DNA of 64,000 nucleotides from Prorocentrum cordatum (taxonomy: Eukaryota > Sar > Dinophyceae > Prorocentrales > Prorocentraceae). The notes below the pieces were generated by a model that was given only the letters and a program-made list of their open reading frames with translations, was not told the origin of the DNA and made no database searches. Numbering within the stretch: the stretch's first letter is position 1; every line of letters starts with the position of its first letter. The stretch is from contig CAUYUJ010020538.1 in the NCBI GenBank assembly GCA_963575745.1, positions 614,133 to 678,132 of the forward strand, written 5' to 3'. Below, in pieces: positions 32,030-42,969 of this stretch. A program made the position numbers and the translations under genes.

Positions 32030-33210
32030 ATGACGAGGGTTGGTGGAGGGGGAGCAGGCGAAGGTAGAAGGCCTCCCGCGCGCCTCCGCAGCAGGAGCTG
32101 GGGGACCGCAAGCCGAACCAGGCCTCCAGGCGCGGGTCGCTCCGCGCGCGGCCTCTGGGGGGCAACTCCAGGTCAACCCCCCCTCCTCCAACGATCGCTC
32201 CTCGCCTCTAATCGTCATCCTCAGGAGGAGCAGAACAGAACAGCGGCCCGTCGGGAGGCGGCGCGGGCCTTCCTCCCCGGCAGTGCGCCCGGCCAGAAAA
32301 TGGACCAGCGCGGAGTTAAATCAATTGAGGGTGACACTCGGCAAAGGCGCCCGCCAAGGAGCCGAGTGGACATACAGGCGGGCAAGACAGCACAAGCTAG
32401 CTCAGGAGTGCCACGGGGTTCGGCCCGACCCTCCCAAGGAGGCAAGGGCAAGAACCACGGGCATACCAAGGAGGAGGACGGAGCGGCATACCGAACGAGG
32501 AGGAGGAGACCCTCCTCAGAGAGCAGGAGGTCAGGCTCCCCCTCAGTGACGATGAGAAGGCGCATCCTCATCGTCATCCTCGGGACACCCAAGGAGGCAG
32601 CGAATCTGGTCACCCTTGGGCCCCTACAGAGCGGGCCATCGATTCCGCGGACGGCGGCTGTGTGCCAGCTCGGACGTCGAGTCCCGCTGCCGCCCGCAGG
32701 TCCGCCAACGTGGGGCGGATGCAGAAGATCCAGGGGCCGTTCCGCTCCAGGGAGCCGCTCGCCCCGAGCGCCGCGCGCGGCTGGGGTGGGCGCTTGCGCG
32801 GGAGGGGTCGGACGGGCTCGATGTGCATATCGCGCTGTTTGGTCGGCCGAGAAGCCCATGCGTCCGGCGAAGGATTTTGTTGAGGGTACAGACGCTGCAG
32901 CGTCCCATAGGCTGGGAAGCTCGGGCGTCCATAGACAGAGCTCCCAGGCTTGCCAGACGGCTTGGTGTGTACCTCGAGCCCCTCCCAGCCGGGCCGCCGC
33001 GCCGGGTCCGCCCCCTCACTGGCGGCGCGACCCTGGGGAGCGTGGCGGGTGCGATGGCCTTCTGAGAAGGCGGGTGGAGAATCCTCCAGGGCTTCCCTTG
33101 GACGTCCAAGGGCTTGACAGAAGCATCGCCCATAGTCTTCACCGTGAACGGCTTCTGGGGTCAGCTTTCGGGCCACAGGATAGTACACAAGTAGTAGGGA
33201 TGAATTAGCA
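32030..33210. other. GC-rich region, several long open frames, coding unresolved
   Basis: All of + 32,027-33,208, + 32,040-32,549, + 32,616-33,065 and three minus-strand frames are open, which is expected from GC content. No domain or codon bias singles one out. Confidence 0.3.
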
Positions 33211-33383
33211 GCCCTGCGGAAAGGGTATGGGGTTCTGGGGGATCCCGTATTGAAAAACACGAGACGTCGGGCGTCTGTGCTTAGAAGCCCTCCTGTCTTT
33301 GAGAAGCATTTTTAGCAGGTTCCGATCCCTTGAAGGAGCCCAAGTCTACGTGCCGACAATTTCGAGCACCAAGAAACATCATA

Positions 33384-33536
33384 GCTGGAGGTCCGCGTGG
33401 ATCTATCGGGTCTGAGCTGGACCCCCGTTCCCAAACCCTTTGGTGGCTCCTCCGGTGCGTTCCGCGCGTCTGGGAAGCGGTGTCGGGAAGTGATACCAGC
33501 GTCGGTTCAAAAGACCCGCGCGGACTGCCAAGTTCT
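33384..33536. mobile_element. Fold-back element, family C, copy 3 (diverged)
   Basis: CTGGAGGTCCGCGTGGATCT at the left and AAGACCCGCGCGGACTGCCA at the right pair with mismatches. Interior TTTGGTGGCTCCTCCGGTGC is the decayed GGCGCC hairpin. Confidence 0.55.
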
Positions 33537-33779
33537 GGTTAGGTAGTCTTGTCTTGCATTTAAACAGATACTTAATATCCTTCTCGTCTTCTTGCTGTCG
33601 ATTGGATTTTCCCCTTGAGAGTTGTTCGGATATGTTTGGGTTTTCGCTCGAGTTCACGGCTGGACGCAGCTCCAACAATTAGTCTATTCATGTTTCTTTC
33701 ACCAGGTAGTGTGATGGAATAGCTCGAGGACGCCTACGGCGAATCACCGCCGTACCCTGCCTTTCATGATACGCCTACG

Positions 33780-34300
33780 AGGCTAAACGTTTGCGCAAAG
33801 ATTGGTGGGGGCCTCCTTAGGCCCCTTGGTGGCCGTCCTACGGCGTTCCTGGCCTGTCTGACGCCGTCGGAACCCGTCTTGGGAGCCTCTCTGGGCCATC
33901 TTGGGGCGCTTCAGGGTCGTCATGAAGGCCATTTTGGGCGTCTTGGAGGCCTCTTGGACCGAATTGGGGCCCTTTGGGGGCTGTCTTGGGAGCCTCGTGG
34001 GCCGTCCTGGGACCATCTTGGAGGTCTCTTGAGCGGTATGGGGGCAAATGTCATTCAAGGCCGTCGGAAGGCCGTTTTGAAGCAAATGTCAAAATCATGT
34101 GGCCTTTTCGGGCCTTCCTGGAGGGCCTCTTGGAGGCGCCTTGGGGCCTGCAGGGGGCCTCTTGGAACCTCTTGGGAAGCATTGGGCCGTCTTGGAGTCA
34201 TTGGGCCGACTTTGTGCCAACTTAGCCGTCTAGGAGACGTCTTGGCACCATCTTGAGCCATCTTCGCCATCTTGGAGGCCATCTCGAGCCCATCTGAAAA
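33780..34300 (+). repeat. Degenerate GGCCTCTTGGG repeat, part 1
   Basis: Irregular 8-14-bp units such as GGCCTCTTGG, GCCGTCTTGGGAGCC, CCATCTTGGAGG. Translates as Leu-Gly-Ala-Ser-Trp on + and Pro-Arg-Arg on -, which is a base-composition artefact. Confidence 0.8.
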
Positions 34301-34499
34301 TTCTTAGGGGGATAGTTTATGGTGTTTGTGGGTCGTTCCGGGTGGCCGGTGGGCGGGGCCGAAGCCCCAGGAAGTTCTGTAGAACAGAACCGAAACCACC
34401 AGACATTTGGCGCCGCGTGCATTCTTGTGGCAAGCCACAGAGGGCGGCGGATCGAATGGCCTTCGGTCCATCCCGCCACCGTGCCTTCATTGTGTGTCA

Positions 34500-34880
34500 T
34501 AGGCCTCTAAGGTGTTCCTTGGGATTTCGCGGGAGGCGTCTCGAGAGCATTTTCGGTGCCGTTTTGAGGCCTCCTGCGGGCCGTTTTGAGGCCTCCTGGG
34601 GGCTGTTTGGGGGGCCTTTTGGGAGTCGTTGGGGCCTCTAGGGGGCCTCTTGGGGCATCCGTGGGGCCTCCTGGGAGCTGCTTTGGGCGGAAGACTCTGA
34701 TTTTCGGTTCGTGTTCCCCTCCTTGGGCCCTTCCTGAGGCTGTCTTTGGGCCCTCTTCGGCCCTCTGCGCCTCGGGGGCCATCTTGGAGCCCTCTTGAGC
34801 CGCCTTGTGGCTCTTTTGGAGGCATCCTGGGCGGTCTTGGCACGTCTTGCAGCATCTTGGGCCGTCTTGGAGCGTCAGAA
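34500..34880 (+). repeat. Degenerate GGCCTCTTGGG repeat, part 2
   Basis: Same unit and orientation as 33,780-34,300, separated from it by ~200 bp of unique sequence. Contains CGTTTTGAGGCCTCCTG(C/G)GGG twice (34,561 and 34,581). Confidence 0.8.
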
Positions 34881-35189
34881 GCTCAAAAAGTCGAGGACCC
34901 CCAAAACATTGAACAATCTGAGGGAACTCCATCATTTTGGCTCTTTGGGGTGTTGAGCCGATCGCGCGGCGGTTCGGGGACCTCGCGTGGACCGTCTGGG
35001 CGGCCTCGTGGAGCCCTCGTGGTCTGTCTTGGTGCCCTCGTGTCTCCGAAGATGTCACGCGCGGTACGATGCGGGGAGCCGCGGGGGGCACGGCGGGAGC
35101 CCTCGGTGATTTGAGAGCCAGGGATCCCGGCCCCCGCGAAGAAACCTCGGACCTGGACTGCGGCTCGAGGGCTGAACCGGCGGACCCAC

Positions 35190-36230
35190 ATGCATAAGCA
35201 CACGAGCACATACATGCAGACACACAGACAGACCGACAGGCCGACAGGCATGCAGGCAGGCACACATACAAACAACCATACATCATGCATGCGTACATAC
35301 ATGTTTGCACACACGCACACACGTACATACATATATTCGGCCCAGAACAGTAGGTCGACCTTGCCAGCTGAAGGATATCTCTGTGTCCTGTGCCTCGCGA
35401 CACGTGCTTCCGTTCACTCCTATGGTGACGTGGCCCTCAAAAGGGTCTTGTGTCCTCTCGCGTGTCCTGTCCAATCAAGGCCGACTGTACATACATGCAT
35501 GCATGCATACATACATACATGCATACACACGTGCATACATACATGCAGGCATACATGCATCCAGGCATACATACATATATACAGAACTATATACATACAT
35601 ACATGCATACATATATACGGACACACATACATACAGCCATGCAGACACACATATGTACACACGCATACGTATATGCCTATACACAACTATACAAGCACGC
35701 ATACACACATCTACATGCACGCATACCCACATGCATACATACATGCATGCATGCATGCATACATACACGTTCAGATATACCCATATATACATACATACAT
35801 ACATACATACATGCATGCATGCATGCATGCATACATACATACATACACACAAACATACCCATACATACGTACATACATACATACATACATGCACGCATGC
35901 ATCCATTCATCTGTGTAAGCCTACATACATACATACATACATACATACATACATACATACATACATACATACATACATACATACATACATACATACATAC
36001 ATACACACATACATACATACACATACATACACACATACATACATACATACATACATACATACATACATACACGCATACATACATACATGTATACACACAT
36101 GCATACCTACATATATGTGTACACATATAGACCTACGTACCTGCCTACCGACCTACATACCTGCCTGCCTGCCTGCCTGCACGCATGCATGCATGCATGC
36201 ATGCACACACACCTACATCCATATGTACAA
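35190..36230. repeat. (TACA)n block left of the YR retroelement
   Basis: ACATACATACATACA and GCATGCATGCATAC variants; purest at 35,922-36,003 and 36,020-36,070. Interrupted at 35,340-35,490 by unique sequence. Forward frames give Tyr-Ile-His-Thr and reverse frames Met-Tyr-Val-Cys. Confidence 0.95.
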
Positions 36231-36318
36231 ACGCACGCTTATGGAAGTGCTGCACGAGAACGGTAATCGTTTCGACCATCGCCGTTTATTCTCAAGTATT
36301 TTTTCCACCTAAGGGTGG

Positions 36319-38150
36319 ATGGTCGACCTTGCTGACGCTGTGGTTGGCCGAGCATTCGCCTGGGGCGCAGGCGTCGCGGGCCAAGCGATCGGCACCTGGC
36401 TGGGTGCGCGCAGCGGTGGCGCGGAGAGCACCTGCATTTCTGGCTTGATTGCGCTGCTGCAGAGGCATCTGGATCTGTGCGGCCCCGGGCCCCGAGAACC
36501 TCTCGAGGCCTGCACCAGCGCCGCCTGCTGCGGCGGAGTGCGAGGGCCAGGGCTTCGGCACGCTCACGCTCTTGCTGGTGTGCCTAGGCTCGTTCGTGCT
36601 GGGCCTGTGCGTTCGTGACGCAAGGTAGCAGCTGCCAACGTCTCGCGTGGACACAGCCGCCATTGCAGATGGCGCTCGTCGTGGAGCACAAGAGGACCAC
36701 ATTCGGACGTCTGCGGAAGTACGGGCGGGCCCTCGCTTATTACGATCGGGACGATGATTACTGGCACGAACGGCTCTTGCTTGAGCAGCTGGGGCCACAG
36801 AGGGTTACCATTGTGACACCGCACTTCGATGTGTACGGCGAGGAGCTGGCCGACGCCATTGGCGTTCGTGAAGTTGGGCCTCGTGGCGGTGTCGGCGCTG
36901 TGTACGGCAATGTGCTGCGGATTGACATGGCCGAGTTTGGACGCCGTCAGGAGGAGCTCGAGGCCGCCGCCTTGACCTGCGCAGCGGAGATTCGGCGCGA
37001 GAAGGAGCTGGCCCTGGTGGCTGCACACGGCGACGCCGCGGAGGCTGGCGACGCTGCCGCTGCTGGGGAGCCTGGAGGCGAAGCCCGTGCTCAAGCGGCT
37101 TCGGCAGCGGGTTACTTGGTTCCGCGCGGGACTTGGTTGGCCGTCGAGGCGCGGGCGGGCGGTCTACCAGACTGACGACGAGCTGGTGGACGTGAGGCCG
37201 GCCTTCGCGCTGGGGGATCGGGCCATTTTGGAGTTGGCCGACGGAAACGTGCCGGCCGTCGGCGCATCTGGCTCTGTCAACATGCCGACGCCACGTGGTC
37301 TCCCGCAGGACGTGCGCGCGCCGGCGGTGAAGACCGACATGCTGGGCGAGAACAACCGCGCCATCTGGGAGGTTGTGCTGGGGATGAAGACAGAGCCCTT
37401 CCCTGGCTGGCCCATCAGCGGGCCGCGTACCTGTCAATGGTTGTTGTTGCAGCTGGTGAGGCTCGGGCACACAGGCATGCAGCGCCATTTGCGCTGGCGG
37501 CAGGTTCTCTCGCTGACGCCTGGCGATCCTGGGGTGGACGAGCGCGCTTCTTTGAGTGAGTTGGTCGATGTCGGGTGTCATGTGGACCAGGTGTGCTTGC
37601 CGAGCCTTGCGTGCTACGAGATGGTCTGTAGGCGGTATCAGCTGTGGGGGAAGTCTACAGCAACGCGCTACAGGAGGCCGAGGGCGGCGCAGGCGCAGGC
37701 GGCGCCGGGTGGCTGGACGAGCGTGAGATCTTCCATGGGCAGTCGTCAGGCGTGGCTCGGCCCTGGTCGCTTAAGTGGCTTGCCGAGCGCCTTCGGATGG
37801 ACGCAGCAGTTCTGGAAGGGAGAGACGCGAGGCCAGAGAGGATATGCTGTTGTCGCAGGGGGTCTCGCTCGGGGGAGCCACTGTGCCTGCGCCGTGTGTC
37901 TATGCGGGCGCGGGGCCAGCCCCGCCCCCTGCAGTCGCGGGCCAGTCTCAGCTGCAGGTTCCGCCACCTGCTGGGCGCGAAGGAGAAAGGCCGCTGCCAA
38001 GGCGAAAGTCGCCGCCAAGGCAGCTGGCGGGGCAGGGCGACTTGCTACGCAGCTGGCGGGGCAGGTCCACGGTTGCGACGGCTGGTGGCCCCCAACCAGT
38101 TGCTGTTATTTCGCAGGGGGGGGGGCGCCCGTGGAGTGCCCGGCGCTGAG
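36319..38150 (+). pseudogene. gag-like region of the YR retroelement
   Basis: ATG at 36,319 opens MVDLADAVVGRAFAWGAGVA. A frame change at ~36,535 leads into a hydrophobic helix (TLTLLLVCLGSFVLGLCVRD). From 36,669 a third frame reads MALVVEHKRTTFGRLRKYGR and DDDYWHERLLL...TPHFDVYGEELADAIG. After ~37,150 the next frame has PGWPISGPRTCQWLLLQLVR and LACYEMVCRRYQLWG, and after ~37,650 another has SNALQEAEGG and ARPWSLKWLAERL. The tail (37,850-38,150) is proline-rich. The WP-GPRT-W, YE..CRRYQ pattern is one I associate with a repeated dinoflagellate element protein; that is recollection, not a search. Role inferred from position. Confidence 0.6.
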
Positions 38151-38559
38151 TTTTGCTCATGGACGATCGTCTCCCATCTCAGGATCTCCAGCCGATCCCC
38201 CTCGGCGCCGGGTCGGGCGCTATATATTTTGGGGGCCCAGCCGCTCGGATTCTCCGGTTACTTCAAGTCAGGCGCGGTGCAAAGCGCGATCGCCAACGCA
38301 GATGGCCACGAGCTGCGACTCGCAGTTTTAAGCCCCCTGGGAGGTCAAGGGCGAGAAGTCAGTCGCCCACGATGCGGTGTTCACGATGGCCCAAAGCGCA
38401 GCTGCACGTCGCCTCGCGGGCTTGCACGGGGCGGTGAGCTGTCCAGATGAGCACCCTGATTCACTTGCGGCGTGGACGACGTTGCTGGGACTCCGGTCTG
38501 GCTAGTCCGAGTTAGAGTCGCAAGGTGGCAGGGCGGGCTACCAGTCAGGCAGGATCTTT

Positions 38560-39735
38560 TTGCCTGATGGCTGTGCTGGGAAGGTGGAGCAGGATGCGAT
38601 CCCCCCCGGCCCGCTGCGCTCAATCCTGGAGACTGGTCATGGACTTCTGCGCGAATGTTCTGAGGTCGCTTCGATTTTTGAATATTATACTGAGAACTTG
38701 CGCTACCATGGCCCGAAGCTGGGGAGGAAGGGCCATGACTTCGGCCGCGCCCCGCTCGAGCCTGCGACGCGGGCGTGATCGAGTTGGGCCCCGAAGACGC
38801 CATGGAATAAGTAGGCCTGTTTTCGCGCGGCGCAAAGGTGACGCGCTGCGCTTGATCGCCGACACACGTGCTGCCAATGTACAGCATTGAGAGCTTAGCT
38901 ATACAGAGCTGGCAAGGCCCGAGTTTCTCGCAGCCACTGAGCAGCTCTCCGATGACCTGATTGGCTTCAGCTCCAGAGATGTGGAGGTCTGCTTCTATCA
39001 GTACGAGCTGCCACCCTGGCTCAGATGCTTCTTCGCGCTGCCCGCGCTGAAGGCCCAGTTCCTGCCGGCGTCTTTGCGGCGCCGCCTCGGTTTGGCGCGA
39101 GACGCTCGCCGGGTGAAGTTCAGGTTTCGCGTGGCGCCGACGGGCTGGAGCTGGGCGGTGCATCTCATCCAGCAGGGCCACTTGCACGTGCTGGATGCGG
39201 CGCTGAGCAGCGGGCGCTGGGTTCTGGACAAGCGGCCCGGGGTTGACCTCGGCTCGGAGGATGCGAAGCTGCTCTGCATCGATAACTGTGCCGTCGCCTC
39301 TGCGGACCAGGGGCGCGCCGAGACCGCGGCCCGCGTGGTGCGGGAGGCGCTGGCAGAGCGAGGTGTGGTTCGCACTATCGGCGCAAACTCGGGGGTGAAG
39401 TTGGAGCTGCTGGGCTGCGAGCTGGACAGGCGCACTGACACGTGGCGGATCCGCCCGAAGCGGCTCCGGCGGCCGGTTGGGGCGCTGGACTTTCTGCTGG
39501 AGGCAAGGCGGCCTGAGGAGTTGAAGGTCGCCGGCCTGGAGCTGGAGCGGCTGCTGGGCCACATCGTGGCGGTTTGCATGCTGCAGCGGGGGTCGCTGCC
39601 AATGCTCTCCGCTTGTCATGCCTATGCAGAGGCGCCAAGGGCTAAGCGACAGCCGTTGTGGCCCAGTGCACTGACGGAGCTGCGTTGGCCGCGGTCGTTG
39701 TTGGCTTGCATCGCGGGCGACATGCGCCGGCGGTG
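38560..39735 (+). pseudogene. Reverse transcriptase of the YR retroelement
   Basis: Frame of 38,790 onward: FARRKGDALRLIADTRAANV is the RLI-D-R-N motif before the palm. Motif A is SSRDVEVCFYQYELPPWLR with Asp at 38,978-38,980. FRFRVAPTGWSWAVH (~39,118-39,165) occupies the motif-B position. Motif C is LLCIDNCAV with Asp-Asn at 39,281-39,286 where most RTs have YxDD. An in-frame TGA lies at 38,888-38,890. The stretch 38,560-38,780 before it is in a different frame. The thumb-like part runs to ~39,700. Confidence 0.72.
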
Positions 39736-40310
39736 GTCGCCCACCGTCACCTCCTACGACGCGCCCCCGTGGGGTTACGGCGTCGTCGAAGCCGAGTGGC
39801 AGGCTGCGGACGCGGTGACGCATGGGAGGCTGTCGGGGCGCAGGCGCTGCCGAGGACCGCTCGCCGCTGCTGGGGCGCCGCGGGACCGCGCGCTGGAGGC
39901 GGAGGTGGCCCAGGCGCCAGATGCCGCGGTGGCGCTCGCCGGCCGCGTCTCGGAGCTCCCCGGGGTGAGCCCCGCTGCCTTGGCGGGCTCGGAGTGGCGC
40001 GAGGTAGGGCGCGGCCGCTGGCGACGCCGCGAGGCCACCCACTGCCTGGAGGCTGCAGCAGACTGCTGGGCGGTGTGCCGCGTGGCGATGGATGCGCGGC
40101 GCCACGGTCTGCATCACCTTGCGCTCGGGGATGACATGTCAGTTGCGTTAGCGCTTGCGAAAGGAAGAACTTCACAATCGTCTCCTCTTGACATGTCGGA
40201 TTGTCTTTGCACTCAGTGGCGCGGCAGACATCAAAGTACACAGTCGTTGGATCCCGTCAGAGTGGAACCTCAGTGACGAGGCCTCTCGTCGGCATCAGCC
40301 GCTTGGGTTC
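39735..40310 (+). pseudogene. RNase H domain of the YR retroelement
   Basis: First acidic residue in SYDAPPWGYGVV (Asp 39,758-39,760), then an Ala-rich insertion, EATHCLEAAADCWAV (Glu), LALGDDMSVALALAKGR (Asp), and after a frameshift near 40,160 HSRWIPSEWNLSDEASR with Asp at 40,275-40,277. The four acidic positions of an RNase H fold are all present. Removes template RNA in retrotransposition. Confidence 0.68.
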
Positions 40311-40559
40311 AAGGGGAACATCGAGCGGCGAGGGGCCCCTGTGCCTGGCGGGGCGGTGCATGCCGAGGCGGATGCCGACGGGGCAGGCGCCTGCGCCGCC
40401 CGCCACCTGGAGTGGAGTTCAGGCCCAAGCCCGCCGCGAGGTCCTCGCGCTCTCGCTCGGCCAGGCGGTCAGCCCCTGCCCCCCGCCGCGCCGCTGCCTG
40501 GGCGCCGTCGCCGGGGCGCGCGCAGCCGCGCAGCTTGCGCGGGCCGCGCGCCGATCGCG

Positions 40560-41592
40560 TCGACATGGAGCTGCGGGCGCCGGCGGGGGCCGAGCGGCAG
40601 CAGCTCTGCCCCGGACTGACGCGCTTGGCGGCGGAGAAGGTGCGGGTGAAGACTCAGAGCGTGTACTTGGGGGTCTTGGCAGCCCTCCTGGCCCGGCCGC
40701 GCCCGGGCCCCCTCCCCGCCTGGACGCGCGCGGAGGAGTGGGGCGCGACAGCGGTCGAGTTCGTGGGGTGGCTCTTTGACTTGGGCGGCGCTGCTGCGAC
40801 GGCCAAACGGAACGGTTGGGCTCGGCGCTCGCGTGGGGCGATCCGAAGCTCAGCGCGGGCCCCCTGCGTCTGTCGTTCCCCGTGCTGCAGCAGACGCTGA
40901 GGGGCTGGGTGGAGCAGCGTCCAGAGCTGTCGCGCCCGCCCTTGCCGTGGCTGGCGGCAGCTGCCGCGGCGCTCTGGCTGCTCGAGCAGGGGCTGGAGGT
41001 CGCCGCGCTTGGCGTGATGATCGTGGCCGAGACGTGCATGCGCCCTTCGGCGCTGCCGGCAATCGACGCCGACCATGTCGCGCTGCCGCTGGAGGGCGAG
41101 TCTGGAGCGGCATACTGGTTAACCTTCAGGGGCTGGTGCCAACCACGACCAACGCCTTCGACGTGGCCGCCCCGCTGGACTTGTTGAGGCAGCGCTGGCT
41201 TGCCCGCTGCGTGGAGGTGCTGGCGCGGCGCCGCGGCCAAGCGCCTGCTCGAGGTCGAGTACGTGGCCTTCCAGAAGAGCTCCAGGACAGCCTTGAACGC
41301 TGGTTGGGCTTCGGAGTTGCGGGCCACGCTCTACTGCCTCCGCCGTGGAGGCGCCAGCCACGACCGCGGCGTGGCCGCCAGAACCTTGGTGGACGTCCAA
41401 CCGAGGGGCGGGTTGCGCGCCTTCAAAAGCGTCGCCCGATACGCGAAGCACGGGGGGATCGGCCTAGAGTTGCAGAAGTTTGGCGAGGCGCGAGTGCGCC
41501 AGTTGCGCCGGCGCGTGGCTGGCGTCGAGCGCGCTTGCGAGCGGTGCTTCGCGCAGCGCTGCAGGCCTCCTGCGGACGGCAGTCACAAGTGG
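40560..41592 (+). pseudogene. Tyrosine recombinase of the YR retroelement
   Basis: A helical DNA-binding-type N-terminal region is coded at 40,600-40,800 (KVRVKTQSVYLGVLAALL). After a frame change the catalytic domain has ETCMRPSALPAID with the first Arg at 41,041-41,043, then LRRGGASHD in place of LRHGGAS (Arg 41,341-41,343; the following His replaced by Arg), and the nucleophile in SVARYAKHGG with Tyr at 41,440-41,442. This is the integration enzyme that replaces a DDE integrase in DIRS-like elements. Frame changes near 40,800 and 41,190. Confidence 0.68.
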
Positions 41593-42339
41593 TGATTGAG
41601 ATATTCTCGGGAACTGGCGAGCTTAGCCGCCATCTCCGAGCCCGAGGTGTCCGCGATAGAATGGGCGGTCAGAAGTGGAGAATGCTTCAATCTTCTAGTT
41701 CCTGAAGTATGGCATGTGCTTCGTGGATGGATAACTAAGCAAAGAGTAAAGGCTGCATGGTTGAGGACCCCATGTGAATGCTATTCCAGAGCCCGCCGTG
41801 CCCCTTTAACACAGCTAGATGCCACGCGCAATCAGATCCCCGGAGTATGGCCCATGGGTCTGCCTGGGCTTTTTGAAAATGATCAGCGTTTTCTCTTAGA
41901 TTCCGACCGTCTTGGGACTATTGGGGGGGGGGAATCTACAATCTGCGCATTGTTAGAGGGATCCCTGGAGGGGGCAAGACTCCTTGGCATAGTTTGTTGT
42001 GGCTGCGCCCCGACCGCCAAGCTTCTGTGGAATTCAGGATTTCTCATTAAGCGCGTTGTGGATTTCTGTGCCTGCGGTCGGCCTCTCCGGGGCCGCGTGC
42101 GCTTGAGATTGTGGCGTTGCAAACCTGATCCAACCATAGACGCGTTACGCTGCCAGGGGCGTGGCGTTCGCCAGTTCACCAACGGACCCCATGTCGAGCT
42201 CACTGGCAAACAGCAGGGCAAGTGTTTGACTAAGTTGAAGAATGCCGATCCCTCTCTTCTTTGTTACCTTGTTGCCTCCTCTCTCCACAATGCGTGTTCC
42301 CGTCAAATAACACGTACACGAGGGCTTCAATTTAAGTAG
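41592..42339 (+). pseudogene. Cytosine-C5-methyltransferase-like module at the 3' end of the YR retroelement
   Basis: VVIEIFSGTGELSRHLRARG at 41,592-41,651 matches the FxGxG SAM-binding motif I of C5 methyltransferases. After a frameshift the next frame gives EVWHVLRGWI and AAWLRTPCECYSRARRA, where Pro-Cys (41,770-41,775) followed by an aromatic residue and Ser fits catalytic motif IV. Further on, VVDFCACGRPLRGRVRLRLW and a Cys/His-bearing block (GRGVRQFTNGPHVELTGKQQ) follow. The classical ENV and QxRxR motifs were not found. It is joined to the recombinase with no spacer. Whether it methylates DNA or only keeps the fold is unknown. Confidence 0.5.
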
Positions 42340-42479
42340 CGAGTGCAGTGCAATTCTTGCGTAACTGCTTGGCTAGGCGATGGAAGACTTTAAGATTTGG
42401 CCGAGGCCCCTTGTCAGCAGTTCCTTTGTGGATGTCCTGCGAGCCTCAAGCAAGCCAACTGATTAGCAACACCGCTCAC

Positions 42480-42960
42480 AAACGTTCATGCGTACATCCA
42501 TGCAGGCAAACATACATATGCACATATACACATCTACACACGTAAACACATGCATGATTACGTGCGTGCGTACATACGGACACACATTCCAACATGTATG
42601 CGTACATACATGCATGCATACCTGCATACATACGTACATCCATACATACATACATGCATATCGGACCACCGGCCGACCGACAGACGTACCTACCTACATA
42701 CATGCATACAAACAAAACACAAACACATACATGCATGCATGCATGCATGCATACATTCGTACATATTCACATACAGACAGACAACCAGACAATCATACAG
42801 ACAGACAGACAGACAGACAGGCAGACATACAAACACACATGTGCCCATATATATATAAGAAATATGTACGCACGTTTTGTGTATACATATATGCTTATAT
42901 ATAGATACAAGTGTTAGGCACATACATTCACTCATACACACAGTCGCACACATACACATA
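42480..42960. repeat. (TACA)n block right of the YR retroelement
   Basis: Degenerate CATACATGCATACA words plus a GACAGACAGACAGACA stretch (42,790-42,822). Same strand as the left block. Confidence 0.92.
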
Positions 42961-42969
42961 ACGACGCAC

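Larger units (their letters stand above)
36300..42345 (+). mobile_element. Decayed tyrosine-recombinase retroelement with a methyltransferase-like 3' module
   Basis: In one direction and in order: gag-like region with a hydrophobic N-terminus, reverse transcriptase, RNase H, tyrosine recombinase, and a cytosine-methyltransferase-like module. gag-RT-RH followed by a tyrosine recombinase rather than an integrase is the hallmark of DIRS/Ngaro-type elements. At least six frame changes and one in-frame TGA show it is not currently translatable, but the catalytic words are mostly kept, so it is not very old. No terminal repeat was found by eye. It sits between two (TACA)n blocks, which may be its target. 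Confidence 0.75.

Noticed and set aside
33931-33941. GGCCATTTTGG as another spliced-leader relict (also at 37,222)
   Set aside because: Only ten bases match; one lies in a CTTGG repeat, the other in coding sequence.
33879-35114. Gly-Ala-Ser-Trp-Gly-Pro repeat proteins on the plus strand
   Set aside because: Degenerate GGCCTCTTGGG array; all frames are open and none is conserved.
35190-36312. His/Tyr/Thr-rich frames of over 200 codons
   Set aside because: (TACA)n repeat.
38381-40117. 578-codon minus-strand open frame
   Set aside because: Opposite-strand shadow of the GC-rich RT/RNase H region, whose plus strand carries recognisable motifs.
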